From: Alphaproteobacteria bacterium
Lineage (GTDB): Bacteria > Pseudomonadota > Alphaproteobacteria > Rickettsiales > JAFLCR01
DNA length: 12,162 bases
NCBI GenBank assembly: GCA_017302755.1
Contig: JAFLCR010000051.1
Span: 1-12,162 of the forward strand
Direction: 5' to 3'
Shown piece by piece: positions 1 through 6,722 of the stretch. How positions within the stretch are numbered: the stretch's first letter is position 1; each line of letters starts with the position of its first letter. The translations under genes and the position numbers were made by a program. The notes beneath the pieces were generated by a model. The model was not told the DNA's origin and searched no databases. It saw only the letters and a program-made list of their open reading frames with translations.

Positions 1-2781
1 GTCGAGCTTATCCTGGCCGCGATGGAAGTCCGTCACGATGTCATGACCGTCGGAGAGATCGGACCACACGAACCGATCCTTGCCCGCACCGCCGGTAAGC
101 ACATCATCCCCCGCACCGCCGGTGAGCGTGTCGAGTCCTGCGTCACCGAGAAGCGAATCCGCTCCCTGGCCGCCAAGCAGGAGATCCGCAGCCTCGCCGC
201 CAAGCAGCGTGTCCGAGGACTGACCGCCGTCGAGCGTGTCCGTTGCGTTGCCGCCGGAAAGCAGGTCGTCGCCAAGGCCACCGAGCAGCATGTCCTTGCC
301 CGCGCCGCCGGTCAACACGTCATGCTCCTCGCCGCCGTCAACCGTGTCGTCGCCGTTGCCGCCGACGAGCGTATCGTTACCAGCACCGCCAAAGAGAAAA
401 TCTGCGCCGCCATTGCCCTCCAAGCTGTCCTGACCGGCCTCGCCGTTCAGCGTATCAGCTGATTGGCCGCCGGAGAGGCTATCGTCACCCTCGCCTCCGA
501 ACAGGTTGTCGTTGCCATGGTAACCAGCAAGAATGTCGTTGCCAGTGCCGCCGTGCAGCGCGTCGTAACCAACGCCGCCAACCAGCAGGTCGTTGCCGTT
601 GTTGCCTTCCAGCGTATCGTTCTCAAGCCGGCCAAAGAGGCTGTCATTGCCCTCGCTGCCGTAAATCATATCGTCGCCGCGGCCGGAATATAACAGGTCA
701 TCGCCGTTGCCGCCGCTGACCGTATCATTGCCCTTGGCGCCGTGAACCGTATCGTTTCCACCGGAACCTTCCAGGCTGTCATCGCCGCCGAGGCCGCGGA
801 TGAGATCATCGAAGCTTCCGCCTTCCAGCGTGTCCGAAGCCTGCGTACCTACCAACGTTTCCGGGAATTCAACCGGCGGCGCACCCAGCACGACGCCAAA
901 AGCACCGCTGGCAAAGCTTTGCAGCGTCCATTGATCGCTTCCGAGCGAAACGGTCAAGTCAGCGCCGTTTTGCTGCAGATGAAACACCGTTTCGCCGATA
1001 GTCAGCAGATACATACCCGCTGCGACATAGGCTGCTTCGCCCGCCAGAACAATATCATTGATGCGAAGCTGATTGTTGCCGGAAGTATCGCTAACGACAT
1101 CCGCTCCGTCGCCCGTGACAAAGAGATAGGTGTCATCGCCTTCGCCGCCGGTCAATGTGTCGTTGCCTGTGCCACCCGCAAACACGTCATTGCCTGCCCC
1201 GTCGGACAGCGAGTCATCGCCGCCATGGCCGAAGATGGTGTCGTTGATGTCACGGCCGGAAATCGTATCCGCGTTTTCCGTGCCTTCCAGCGTGTCAGGC
1301 GCGGCAAGAGTGATACCGAACGTGCCGCTGGTGAAGTTGGAAAGCGTCCACTGATCCGCGGCATTGCCGTCCTGCGTAATGACGAGGTCGCTGCCGGAAA
1401 GCTGAAGATGGAACAACGTGCTTCCCACAGTGAGCGCGTAGACACCCGTATTCACAAAGGATGCTTCGCCTGTGATCGCCGCGTTGTCGATCAGGATCGT
1501 GCCGTCCGTATCGCTAACGACAGAAGCGCCGTCACCCGTGACGAAGAGGTAGACGTCATCGCCTTCGCCGCCAGCCAGCGTATCGTTGCCCGTGCCACCG
1601 GCAAAGATGTCATTGCCCGCCCCGTCATGCAGCGAGTCATTGCCGCCATGGCCGAAGATAGTGTCGTTGATGTCACGGCCGGAAATCGTATCCGCGTTCT
1701 CCGTGCCTTCCAGCGTATCCGGCTCACCGAAGGTGATGCCGAACGTGCCGCTGGTGAAATTGGAAAGCGTCCACTGATCCGTGGCATTGCCGTCCTGCGT
1801 GATAACGAGGTCGTTGCCGGAAACCTGAAGGTGGAACAACGCGCTGCCCACGGTGAGCGCGTAGATTCCGGTATCTACGAACGCCGCTTCGCCGGTGAGC
1901 GCAACGCCGTCAACCAGGATCGTGCCGTCTGTGTCGACAATCACGTCCGAGCCGTCGCCCGTGGCGAATTGATACGTGTCGTCGCCATCGCCTCCCTCAA
2001 CCGTGTCATTGCCCGCACCGCCGGCAATAACATCGTTGCTTGCGCCGCCAACAAGGGAATCATCGCCACCGTGGCCGAAGATGGTGTCGTCATTTTCCGT
2101 GCCGGCGATCGTGTCTGCGTCTGCCGTGCCTTCCAGAGTGTCGGGAACCACCACCGGTTCTTCCAGAAGAATGCCGAACGCGCCGCTTTCAAAATTGGTC
2201 AGAGTCCATTGCTCACTGGCATTGCCATCAACCGTAATGGTGAGGTCGCTGCCGGAAAGCTGAAGATGGAACAGCGTGCCGCTCACATTCAGGTCATAGG
2301 CGTTCTCGGCAATCAGAGCCGCCGTGCCGGCCACTAGCACACCGTCGATGGAGATACGGTTGTCGCCGATGGCATCGTCGATCACGATATTCACGGAACC
2401 GTCACCGGTAGCGAAAGCATAGAGATCGTCACCCTCGCCTCCCACCAATGTGTCATTACCCGATCCCGGTGTCAGCAGGTCGTTGCCCATGCCGCCCAGG
2501 AGCGAATCATCCCCGGCATTTCCGAAGATGGTGTCATCCCCGTTTCCTCCGTCCAGCACATCGTTCTGCGTGCTGCCGGTCATGGAATCGTGTCCTTGGT
2601 TCCCTATGAGGGTATCATTGCCTGCGCCGCCATTCACGGTATCGTCGCCGCCCTGGCCATTCAGGCTGTCATTTCCTCCCTGACCGTTTACCGAATCGTT
2701 ACCATCACCCCCATCCAGAGTGTCATTACCACTGCCGCCGATGACAGTATCCGAAGGAAAATCGTTGGGCTCAGACGTCAT
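1..2781 (-). CDS. RTX-repeat calcium-binding protein, C-terminus cut by window edge
   Basis: The frame is open for 927 codons from the ATG at 2781 to the left edge, with no stop. The protein begins directly with RTX nonapeptides (GGxGxDxLx type) from about residue 15, with no signal peptide and no catalytic domain seen. Residues 15-128 are an RTX tract. Four related modules then begin at GDDxYxF motifs at residues 117, 266, 407 and 548. Each carries a non-RTX stretch with a conserved FHLQ-SG-DL core and a QWTL-NF-SG-FGI core, followed (in the first three) by six nonapeptides. Residues 644 to about 905 are roughly 29 nonapeptides in a row. The visible end (FVWSDLSDGHDIVTDF, then GQDKLD) resembles the C-terminal region of serralysin-type RTX proteins, so the true C-terminus is probably near. 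RTX repeats bind Ca2+ outside the cell, and such proteins usually leave by type I secretion using a C-terminal signal. The specific role (adhesin, surface layer, other) cannot be read. An AAGAGG ribosome site supports the start. Confidence 0.93.
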   Translation of the reverse strand, partial: MTSEPNDFPSDTVIGGSGNDTLDGGDGNDSVNGQGGNDSLNGQGGDDTVNGGAGNDTLIGNQGHDSMTGSTQNDVLDGGNGDDTIFGNAGDDSLLGGMGNDLLTPGSGNDTLVGGEGDDLYAFATGDGSVNIVIDDAIGDNRISIDGVLVAGTAALIAENAYDLNVSGTLFHLQLSGSDLTITVDGNASEQWTLTNFESGAFGILLEEPVVVPDTLEGTADADTIAGTENDDTIFGHGGDDSLVGGASNDVIAGGAGNDTVEGGDGDDTYQFATGDGSDVIVDTDGTILVDGVALTGEAAFVDTGIYALTVGSALFHLQVSGNDLVITQDGNATDQWTLSNFTSGTFGITFGEPDTLEGTENADTISGRDINDTIFGHGGNDSLHDGAGNDIFAGGTGNDTLAGGEGDDVYLFVTGDGASVVSDTDGTILIDNAAITGEASFVNTGVYALTVGSTLFHLQLSGSDLVITQDGNAADQWTLSNFTSGTFGITLAAPDTLEGTENADTISGRDINDTIFGHGGDDSLSDGAGNDVFAGGTGNDTLTGGEGDDTYLFVTGDGADVVSDTSGNNQLRINDIVLAGEAAYVAAGMYLLTIGETVFHLQQNGADLTVSLGSDQWTLQSFASGAFGVVLGAPPVEFPETLVGTQASDTLEGGSFDDLIRGLGGDDSLEGSGGNDTVHGAKGNDTVSGGNGDDLLYSGRGDDMIYGSEGNDSLFGRLENDTLEGNNGNDLLVGGVGYDALHGGTGNDILAGYHGNDNLFGGEGDDSLSGGQSADTLNGEAGQDSLEGNGGADFLFGGAGNDTLVGGNGDDTVDGGEEHDVLTGGAGKDMLLGGLGDDLLSGGNATDTLDGGQSSDTLLGGEAADLLLGGQGADSLLGDAGLDTLTGGAGDDVLTGGAGKDRFVWSDLSDGHDIVTDFHRGQDKLD
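70..852 (-). repeat. C-terminal RTX nonapeptide tract
   Basis: About 29 consecutive nine-residue units (27 bases each) fill this segment, for example GGAGNDTLV, GGNGDDTVD and GGLGDDLLS. Several are degenerate at the second or third glycine (GRLENDTLE, GYHGNDNLF, GGNATDTLD, GGQSSDTLL), which should weaken Ca2+ binding in those turns. The tract would fold as a parallel beta-roll when calcium is bound. It ends with GGAGKDRFVW, the usual last repeat before a C-terminal capping region. Confidence 0.9.
853..2433 (-). repeat. Four-copy 141-149 codon module array inside the RTX gene
   Basis: The motif GDDxYxFxTGDG recurs at 2398-2433, 1951-1986, 1528-1563 and 1105-1140, a spacing of 447, 423 and 423 bases. 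Each unit has a beta-rich-looking stretch of about 85-90 residues; the first three units then carry six RTX nonapeptides. The stretch includes a D-x-G segment, FHLQ, DL-IT-DGNA, QWTL and FGI. The second and third units (1564-1986 and 1141-1563) are both exactly 141 codons and are about four-fifths identical as protein by eye. The first and fourth are more diverged, and the fourth (853-1140) flows straight into the long C-terminal RTX tract. The stretch may correspond to the haemolysin-type calcium-binding-related family seen between RTX blocks, but that is inferred from memory of the pattern. Confidence 0.85.
2398..2739 (-). repeat. N-terminal RTX nonapeptide tract
   Basis: About twelve nonapeptides begin only 14 residues after the start codon (GGSGNDTLD, GGDGNDSVN, GQGGNDSLN and so on) and finish with GGEGDDLYAF, which starts the first long module. 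The unit around STQNDVLD is degenerate. There is no room for a separate N-terminal domain. Confidence 0.88.
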
Positions 2782-2788
2782 AAAAAAA

Positions 2789-2794
2789 CCTCTT
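2789..2794 (-). promoter_or_regulatory. Ribosome binding site of the RTX gene
   Basis: On the minus strand AAGAGG lies seven bases (a run of T) before the ATG at 2781. This supports that start and shows the RTX repeats begin almost at the N-terminus. Confidence 0.65.
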
Positions 2795-2945
2795 GTTAGA
2801 AACTCGATTACTAAATTTTATGGAGGGACAGCTTCGTCCGCTGCTTTTTAGATAAAAGCTTGTAACATACCTGTCATGTAGATTGTCATTTTATTAAAAT
2901 AGTCGTTAATATTTGGTATATAAAATTAATAAATATTTACTTTTT

Positions 2946-2975
2946 TTGACACTGTTTTCAAGAAAAAAATCTGCT
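2946..2975 (+). promoter_or_regulatory. Candidate sigma-70-type promoter for ruvA
   Basis: A perfect TTGACA stands at 2946-2951. The best -10 at usable spacing (18 bases) is TCTGCT at 2970-2975, a weak match with only the first, third and last T conserved. Transcription would start just before the ruvA ribosome site, leaving a very short leader. The call rests almost wholly on the -35 box and the AT-rich setting. Confidence 0.35.
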
Positions 2976-2987
2976 AAATCATAAGAT

Positions 2988-2994
2988 GGGGGGA
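2988..2994 (+). promoter_or_regulatory. Ribosome binding site deciding the ruvA start
   Basis: GGGGGGA lies three bases before the ATG at 2998. An in-frame ATG at 2986 overlaps this purine tract and has no ribosome site of its own, so the later ATG, which also gives the canonical MIGKLKG start of RuvA, is preferred. Confidence 0.65.
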
Positions 2995-2997
2995 AAA

Positions 2998-3609
2998 ATG
3001 ATAGGGAAACTTAAGGGAATTGTTGAAGAAACAGGCGATGACCATGCCCTTCTGGATGTGGGAGGGGTCGGCTATATCGCCTACTGCTCCAGCCGCACCT
3101 TGGCTATGCTTGAGCCTGGCACTGCAGCACAGCTTTTCATCGAAACCCATGTCCGAGAAGACCATATCCACCTTTACGGGTTTGCCTCGCCTGAGGAACG
3201 TTCTTGGTTTCGCATTCTCACCACGGTTCAAGGGGTGGGCGCCAAGGTGGGGCTTGCCATTCTCTCCGCGCTTTCGCCCCTGGAGCTGAGCCAGGCCATC
3301 GCCGCTCAGGACAAAACCCTGCTCTCACGCGCCAACGGCGTTGGGCCGAAGCTTGCGGCGCGCCTGGTGACGGAGCTTAAGGATAAGGCTCCGGCTTTCT
3401 CCACTTCCGCAATGAGCCTGCCGCCCCAGCGCAATGTGGCAGTGGTGGGAGCTGATAGTGTGCAGGAAGCGGCCTCCGCGCTCGCCAATCTGGGATACGG
3501 GCGTACGGAAGCGCTCTCCGCTGCGGCGCGTGCGGCAGCGATGCTCGGCGAGAAAGCATCCACCGAATCCATTCTGCGCCACGCGCTGAAAGAGATGGCA
3601 ACAGCATGA
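2998..3609 (+). CDS. ruvA: Holliday junction branch migration protein RuvA
   Basis: RuvA forms a tetramer that binds four-way DNA junctions and loads the RuvB motor in recombinational repair. The 203-residue product has the canonical start MIGKLKGIV and the LLDVGGVGY segment of the N-terminal OB fold (about residues 1-62). The acidic-pin region reads REDHIHLYGF. Helix-hairpin-helix segments follow (VQGVGAKVGLAIL, then ANGVGPKLAARLVTELKDK), then a variable linker and a C-terminal RuvB-binding domain (EAASALANLGY to the end). Length is normal for the family. The start at 2998 is chosen over an ATG at 2986 on family alignment and ribosome-site position. The stop overlaps the ruvB start in an ATGA, implying translational coupling. 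ruvC, which commonly precedes ruvA, is not present. Confidence 0.96.
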   Translation: MIGKLKGIVEETGDDHALLDVGGVGYIAYCSSRTLAMLEPGTAAQLFIETHVREDHIHLYGFASPEERSWFRILTTVQGVGAKVGLAILSALSPLELSQAIAAQDKTLLSRANGVGPKLAARLVTELKDKAPAFSTSAMSLPPQRNVAVVGADSVQEAASALANLGYGRTEALSAAARAAAMLGEKASTESILRHALKEMATA

Positions 3610-4631
3610 CACTTTCCACACCCGCCCAGCAGGCGGAAGACGTCGCGGAATCTACGCTTCGGCCGCAAAACCTTGCGGATTTCATTGGCCAGAGGCAGGC
3701 AAAGGAAAATCTCGATGTATTCATCGGCGCGGCAAGGGCGCGCAAAGAGGCGCTGGATCATGTGCTGTTTCACGGCCCTCCGGGCCTAGGCAAGACCACG
3801 CTGGCGCAAATCGTGGCGCGTGAGCTTGGAGTGGGGTTTCGGGCAACTTCCGGGCCAATCCTGACCAAGGCTGGCGATCTCGCGGCGATATTGACCAGCC
3901 TGCAACCGCGCGACGTGCTGTTCATCGATGAAATCCACCGGCTCCAGTCCACGGTGGAAGAAGTGCTTTACCCCGCGATTGAGGATTTCAAGCTCGACCT
4001 CATCATCGGCGAAGGCCCGGCGGCGCGCACGATCCGCATCGATCTGCCGCCCTTCACGCTGGTGGGCGCCACAACGCGCCTCGGCCTGATCTCCAATCCG
4101 CTGCGCGATCGCTTCGGCATTCCCGTCAGGCTCCATTTCTACGAGATCGGCGAGCTGGAAACCGTCATTACGCGCGGCGCGAAACTGCTGGGCATCGCCA
4201 TAACGCCGGAAGGCGCCACCGAGATCGCCCGCAGGGCGCGGGGCACGCCCCGCATTGCCGTGCGGCTGCTCAAGCGGGTACGGGATTTTGCCGAGCATGC
4301 GAAAAAAACCTCCATTGAGGCGTCCATTGCCGATAAGGCTTTGACAAGATTAGAAATTGATCAGCTCGGCCTCGACTCCGCGGATATTCGCTACTTGGGC
4401 TTCATCGCCGAGCATTTTTCCGGAGGGCCGGTGGGGGTGGAAACCCTTGCCGCGGCACTTTCCGAGCAGCGGGACACGCTCGAGGACACCATCGAACCTT
4501 ATTTGATGCAGCTGGGATTCCTGCAGCGTACCCCTCGCGGAAGAACCCTGACTCCCTCGGCTTTCCGGCATCTTGGCCTCACCCCGCCCGTGCCTCTCAT
4601 GGCGCAGCTGGGGCTGCTCGCGGAAGAGTAA
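3606..4631 (+). CDS. ruvB: Holliday junction DNA helicase RuvB
   Basis: RuvB is the hexameric AAA+ ATPase that pumps DNA through the RuvA-bound junction. The 341-residue product has Walker A GPPGLGKTT (57-65), Walker B LFIDEIH (105-111) and sensor 1 GATTR (154-158). The arginine-finger region is PLRDRFG and the sensor 2 region is RGTPRIAVRLLKRVRDFA. The C-terminal winged-helix domain follows, with the family motif EDTIEPYLMQLGFLQRTPRGR. Length and motif order are typical and nothing is missing. It is coupled to ruvA by a four-base overlap. After its stop, 54 bases without an obvious terminator separate it from the next gene, so co-transcription is possible. Confidence 0.97.
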   Translation: MTLSTPAQQAEDVAESTLRPQNLADFIGQRQAKENLDVFIGAARARKEALDHVLFHGPPGLGKTTLAQIVARELGVGFRATSGPILTKAGDLAAILTSLQPRDVLFIDEIHRLQSTVEEVLYPAIEDFKLDLIIGEGPAARTIRIDLPPFTLVGATTRLGLISNPLRDRFGIPVRLHFYEIGELETVITRGAKLLGIAITPEGATEIARRARGTPRIAVRLLKRVRDFAEHAKKTSIEASIADKALTRLEIDQLGLDSADIRYLGFIAEHFSGGPVGVETLAAALSEQRDTLEDTIEPYLMQLGFLQRTPRGRTLTPSAFRHLGLTPPVPLMAQLGLLAEE

Positions 4632-4685
4632 TTGCCCTTTTCCCTGCATTCCTCTAACTTCCCGCAGAATTTGTGAAGGAATTCT

Positions 4686-5279
4686 ATGGTCCGGCATTAT
4701 CTGCGGCACGCCCACGGCCCTGCGTTTTTCATCGCCTGGCTTCGCGCACCTCTTAGAACCGGCTCACCCGTGCCCAGCGGCGAAAGCCTTGCCCGCGCCA
4801 TGGCCGAGCAGGTGGATGTGAACCGCCCTGGTTATATCATCGAACTCGGCGCAGGCACCGGCGTGGTGACCAGCGCCCTCATCAAGGCAGGTATCCCGCG
4901 CGACCGGCTGCTGGTGATTGAACGCAACCAGGCATTCTTCGACCTGCTTCAGGAAAAATTTCCGGATACGCAAATCTTGCAGCAGGACGCGCAGAAACTT
5001 ACCCAGATCCTGCGGCAGCAGCATATCCATGAAATCAACGCCGTGGTTTCCAGCCTGCCGCTGTTGTCGCTGCCGGCGCAGGTACAGCGCAATGTCGTGG
5101 AGCAGGTGGCTTCGGTGCTCGGGCCGGACAGCATTTATATCCAGTATACTTACGGATTGCTGTCGCCGGTGCCAAAACGGCTTCTGCACGGATTCAGCCT
5201 CACCGGACGCAGGGTACGCCGCATCTGGCGCAACATTCCGCCCGCCTTTATCTGGCGTTACACGAAGAAAAGCGCCTGA
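4686..5279 (+). CDS. PmtA-like phospholipid N-methyltransferase (class I SAM-dependent)
   Basis: The 197-residue protein has a class I methyltransferase fold. Motif I is IELGAGTGVV (52-61), an acidic residue ends strand 2 (VIER, 77-80), the motif IV-like segment is VVSSLPLL (120-127), and the C-terminal signature is WRNIPPAFIWRY. Length, the SLARAMA segment before motif I, SSLPLL and the closing WRNIPPA pattern match the short Sinorhizobium/alphaproteobacterial PmtA type. Those enzymes methylate phosphatidylethanolamine toward phosphatidylcholine at the membrane. The family also resembles rRNA adenine dimethylases, so the lipid substrate is inferred. The start at 4686 is supported by GAAGGA five bases upstream. 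Its 3' end overlaps the convergent cyclo-ligase gene by 22 bases. Confidence 0.75.
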   Translation: MVRHYLRHAHGPAFFIAWLRAPLRTGSPVPSGESLARAMAEQVDVNRPGYIIELGAGTGVVTSALIKAGIPRDRLLVIERNQAFFDLLQEKFPDTQILQQDAQKLTQILRQQHIHEINAVVSSLPLLSLPAQVQRNVVEQVASVLGPDSIYIQYTYGLLSPVPKRLLHGFSLTGRRVRRIWRNIPPAFIWRYTKKSA

Positions 5280-5812
5280 CGCTCGGTGATGACCGCGTCC
5301 ATGCGGCAATCCGTCGGCTCCACGGGCAGGGCTTCCACTTCCTGGCCGGCATAGGCCGCGCCGATCACAAAGGCTTTTCCTGACATCATCGCCAGCGTGC
5401 GATCGTAATGACCGCCGCCATAGCCCAAACGGTGGCCGGTGCGGTCAAAAGCCAGCAACGGCACAATGATGACGTCCGGTTGCACCGCCTCGCTGTCGGG
5501 CATCGGCTCCGAAATGCCGTGAAGCGCTTTCACCAGCGGCGCACCCGGTTTCCAGGAGCGGAAAGTGAGGGGTTCGTCGCGCCGTGTACAGGGAAGCGCT
5601 AGTTTCCACCCCGCGCTGTAAAGCGCCTCCAGCGCATGCCAGACGGGGATTTCGTCGCGGAATGCCGCGTACCCCGCCACGATGCCAGACGGACGGGCAT
5701 GGATTTCTTTTACCATGCGTTCCGTAAACGCAGCCTCCTGACCTGGGCTGAACGCAGAGGCAAGCTCCCGGCGTTTTATTTTCATGCGCGCGCGCAAGGC
5801 AGGTTTATCCAT
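5258..5812 (-). CDS. 5-formyltetrahydrofolate cyclo-ligase
   Basis: This enzyme uses ATP to convert 5-formyl-THF to 5,10-methenyl-THF, returning a stored folate to one-carbon metabolism in the cytoplasm. The 184-residue product starts MDKPALRARMKIKRREL, the usual basic N-terminal helix. It carries the substrate/ATP loop GYGGGHYDRTL (130-140) after VPLLAFDRTGHRL, and the late motif PVEPTDCRMDAVITE. A longer in-frame start at 5857 would add 15 residues that overlap miaA and do not look like the family. The ATG at 5812 has GGAG about nine bases upstream, inside the miaA end. The start overlaps the miaA stop by 8 bases, so the two genes are probably co-transcribed and coupled. Symbols used for the family include fau/ygfA. 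Confidence 0.92.
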   Translation of the reverse strand: MDKPALRARMKIKRRELASAFSPGQEAAFTERMVKEIHARPSGIVAGYAAFRDEIPVWHALEALYSAGWKLALPCTRRDEPLTFRSWKPGAPLVKALHGISEPMPDSEAVQPDVIIVPLLAFDRTGHRLGYGGGHYDRTLAMMSGKAFVIGAAYAGQEVEALPVEPTDCRMDAVITERQALFFV

Positions 5813-6722
5813 GAAGGCGCTCCATTGCATCTTCAATGCGGGTAATGGTGGCAGCATCGCGGTATTGATTCCGGAACCATGTCATTTGCCGTTTTGCATA
5901 ATGCCTGGTTTGGAGCCGGATGTCATACAGCGCTTCGTCGCGGGTGACGGCCCCCGCCAGCATGGCGGAAATCTGCGGCACGCCGATGACCTTGCGCACC
6001 GCCGCTTCCGGCGGAAGGGAAAGCGCGCGCACCTCTTCCACGGCACCAGCCTCGAACATGCGGGCGACGCGCGCGTCACAGTTTCGGTAAAGCCGTTCAC
6101 GTTCCACAGCCACCTGAAGGGCAAGGATCGTATCCGGCGGATAGGGGGGAATGACAACTTCCTGTTGCCAGGAAGAAAGGGCGCGACCCGTGCCCCGCCA
6201 GACCTCCATGCCGCGGATGAGCCGCTGGCGGTCGCCGGGCTTGATCCGCGCCTCCCAATCCGGATCCGCCGCTTTCAACGCCTGGCGGAAAACAGCCTCG
6301 CCCTGGCCGTCGTACTCCGCCGAGATGCCCTGCCGCACTTGCGGGTCAATGTCAGGAATGGGGGCGATGCCCTCACGCAACACCCGCAGATACAGGCCGG
6401 TGCCGCCCACCACCAGCGCAGGCCTTCCCCGAGCGTGTGCGGCGTCGATCTCCCGCTTCACCAGCTCCAGCCACTTGCCGGCGGAGCAGGCCTCCAGCCC
6501 GGGCAGCACGCCGTAAAGCCGGTGCTCGGCGCGGGCCTCCTCCTCCATCGACGGACGGGCGGTAAGAATGCGCAGCGGCGCATAGACCTGCTGGCTGTCG
6601 GCATTGATGATGACAGCGCCCGTCCTTTCGGCTAGAAGAAGGGCCAGCGCCGACTTGCCGCTGGCGGTCGGCCCGCCGAGGAGCCAGATGGTGCGTTTCT
6701 TCTCTTCCATTGCCGCATTCAA
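5805..6722 (-). CDS. miaA: tRNA dimethylallyltransferase MiaA
   Basis: MiaA transfers a dimethylallyl group to N6 of A37 in tRNAs reading UNN codons, improving decoding. The 305-residue product has the P-loop GPTASGKS (17-24), DSQQVY (42-47), the core PALVVGGTGLYL (101-112), GDRQRLIRGMEV, and the C-terminal signature TRHYAKRQMTWFRNQ. Length is normal. The start is uncertain. TTG at 6722 has AGGA nine bases upstream; the in-frame ATG at 6710 lacks a clear ribosome site but still leaves the P-loop intact. Either start lies inside the opposite-strand ftsX-like reading frame, so the two genes overlap at their 5' ends. The next gene (cyclo-ligase) overlaps the miaA stop. Confidence 0.95.
   Translation of the reverse strand: MNAAMEEKKRTIWLLGGPTASGKSALALLLAERTGAVIINADSQQVYAPLRILTARPSMEEEARAEHRLYGVLPGLEACSAGKWLELVKREIDAAHARGRPALVVGGTGLYLRVLREGIAPIPDIDPQVRQGISAEYDGQGEAVFRQALKAADPDWEARIKPGDRQRLIRGMEVWRGTGRALSSWQQEVVIPPYPPDTILALQVAVERERLYRNCDARVARMFEAGAVEEVRALSLPPEAAVRKVIGVPQISAMLAGAVTRDEALYDIRLQTRHYAKRQMTWFRNQYRDAATITRIEDAMERLHG

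Larger units (their letters stand above)
2782..2997. other. AT-rich divergent intergenic region between RTX gene and ruvA
   Basis: About 215 bases, markedly richer in A+T than the flanking genes. It must hold the promoters of both the RTX gene (leftward) and ruvA (rightward). Visible items are a 10-base palindrome TAAATATTTA at 2930-2939, several A and T tracts, and a short hairpin-capable GCTTTT-TAGAT-AAAAGC. On the minus strand ATGACA, 17 bases, then TATCTA is a weak promoter-like pair for the RTX gene. I see no ORF of note here. Confidence 0.6.

Noticed and set aside
22..719. Several plus-strand frames of 65-158 codons at the left end
   Set aside because: All are antisense shadows of the RTX nonapeptide tract with the same repetitive pattern.
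742..2337. 531-codon open frame on the plus strand, opposite the RTX gene
   Set aside because: It is the complement of Gly/Asp-rich repeat codons, which rarely give stops in this antisense frame. The product is a repetitive Val/Ala/Arg-rich string with no family resemblance, while the minus-strand frame is a clear RTX protein.
1..2781. CRISPR-like or satellite array because of regular short repeats
   Set aside because: The period is 27 bases, in phase with codons and diverged at the DNA level, as expected for protein nonapeptides. There are no conserved repeats with unique spacers.
2841..2862. Short inverted repeat GCTTTT-TAGAT-AAAAGC as a terminator or riboswitch
   Set aside because: The stem is only six A/T-rich pairs, it lies between divergent genes, and no riboswitch consensus is visible.
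5784..6635. 283-codon plus-strand frame opposite miaA
   Set aside because: The minus strand encodes intact MiaA with all family motifs; the opposite frame has no recognisable domain.
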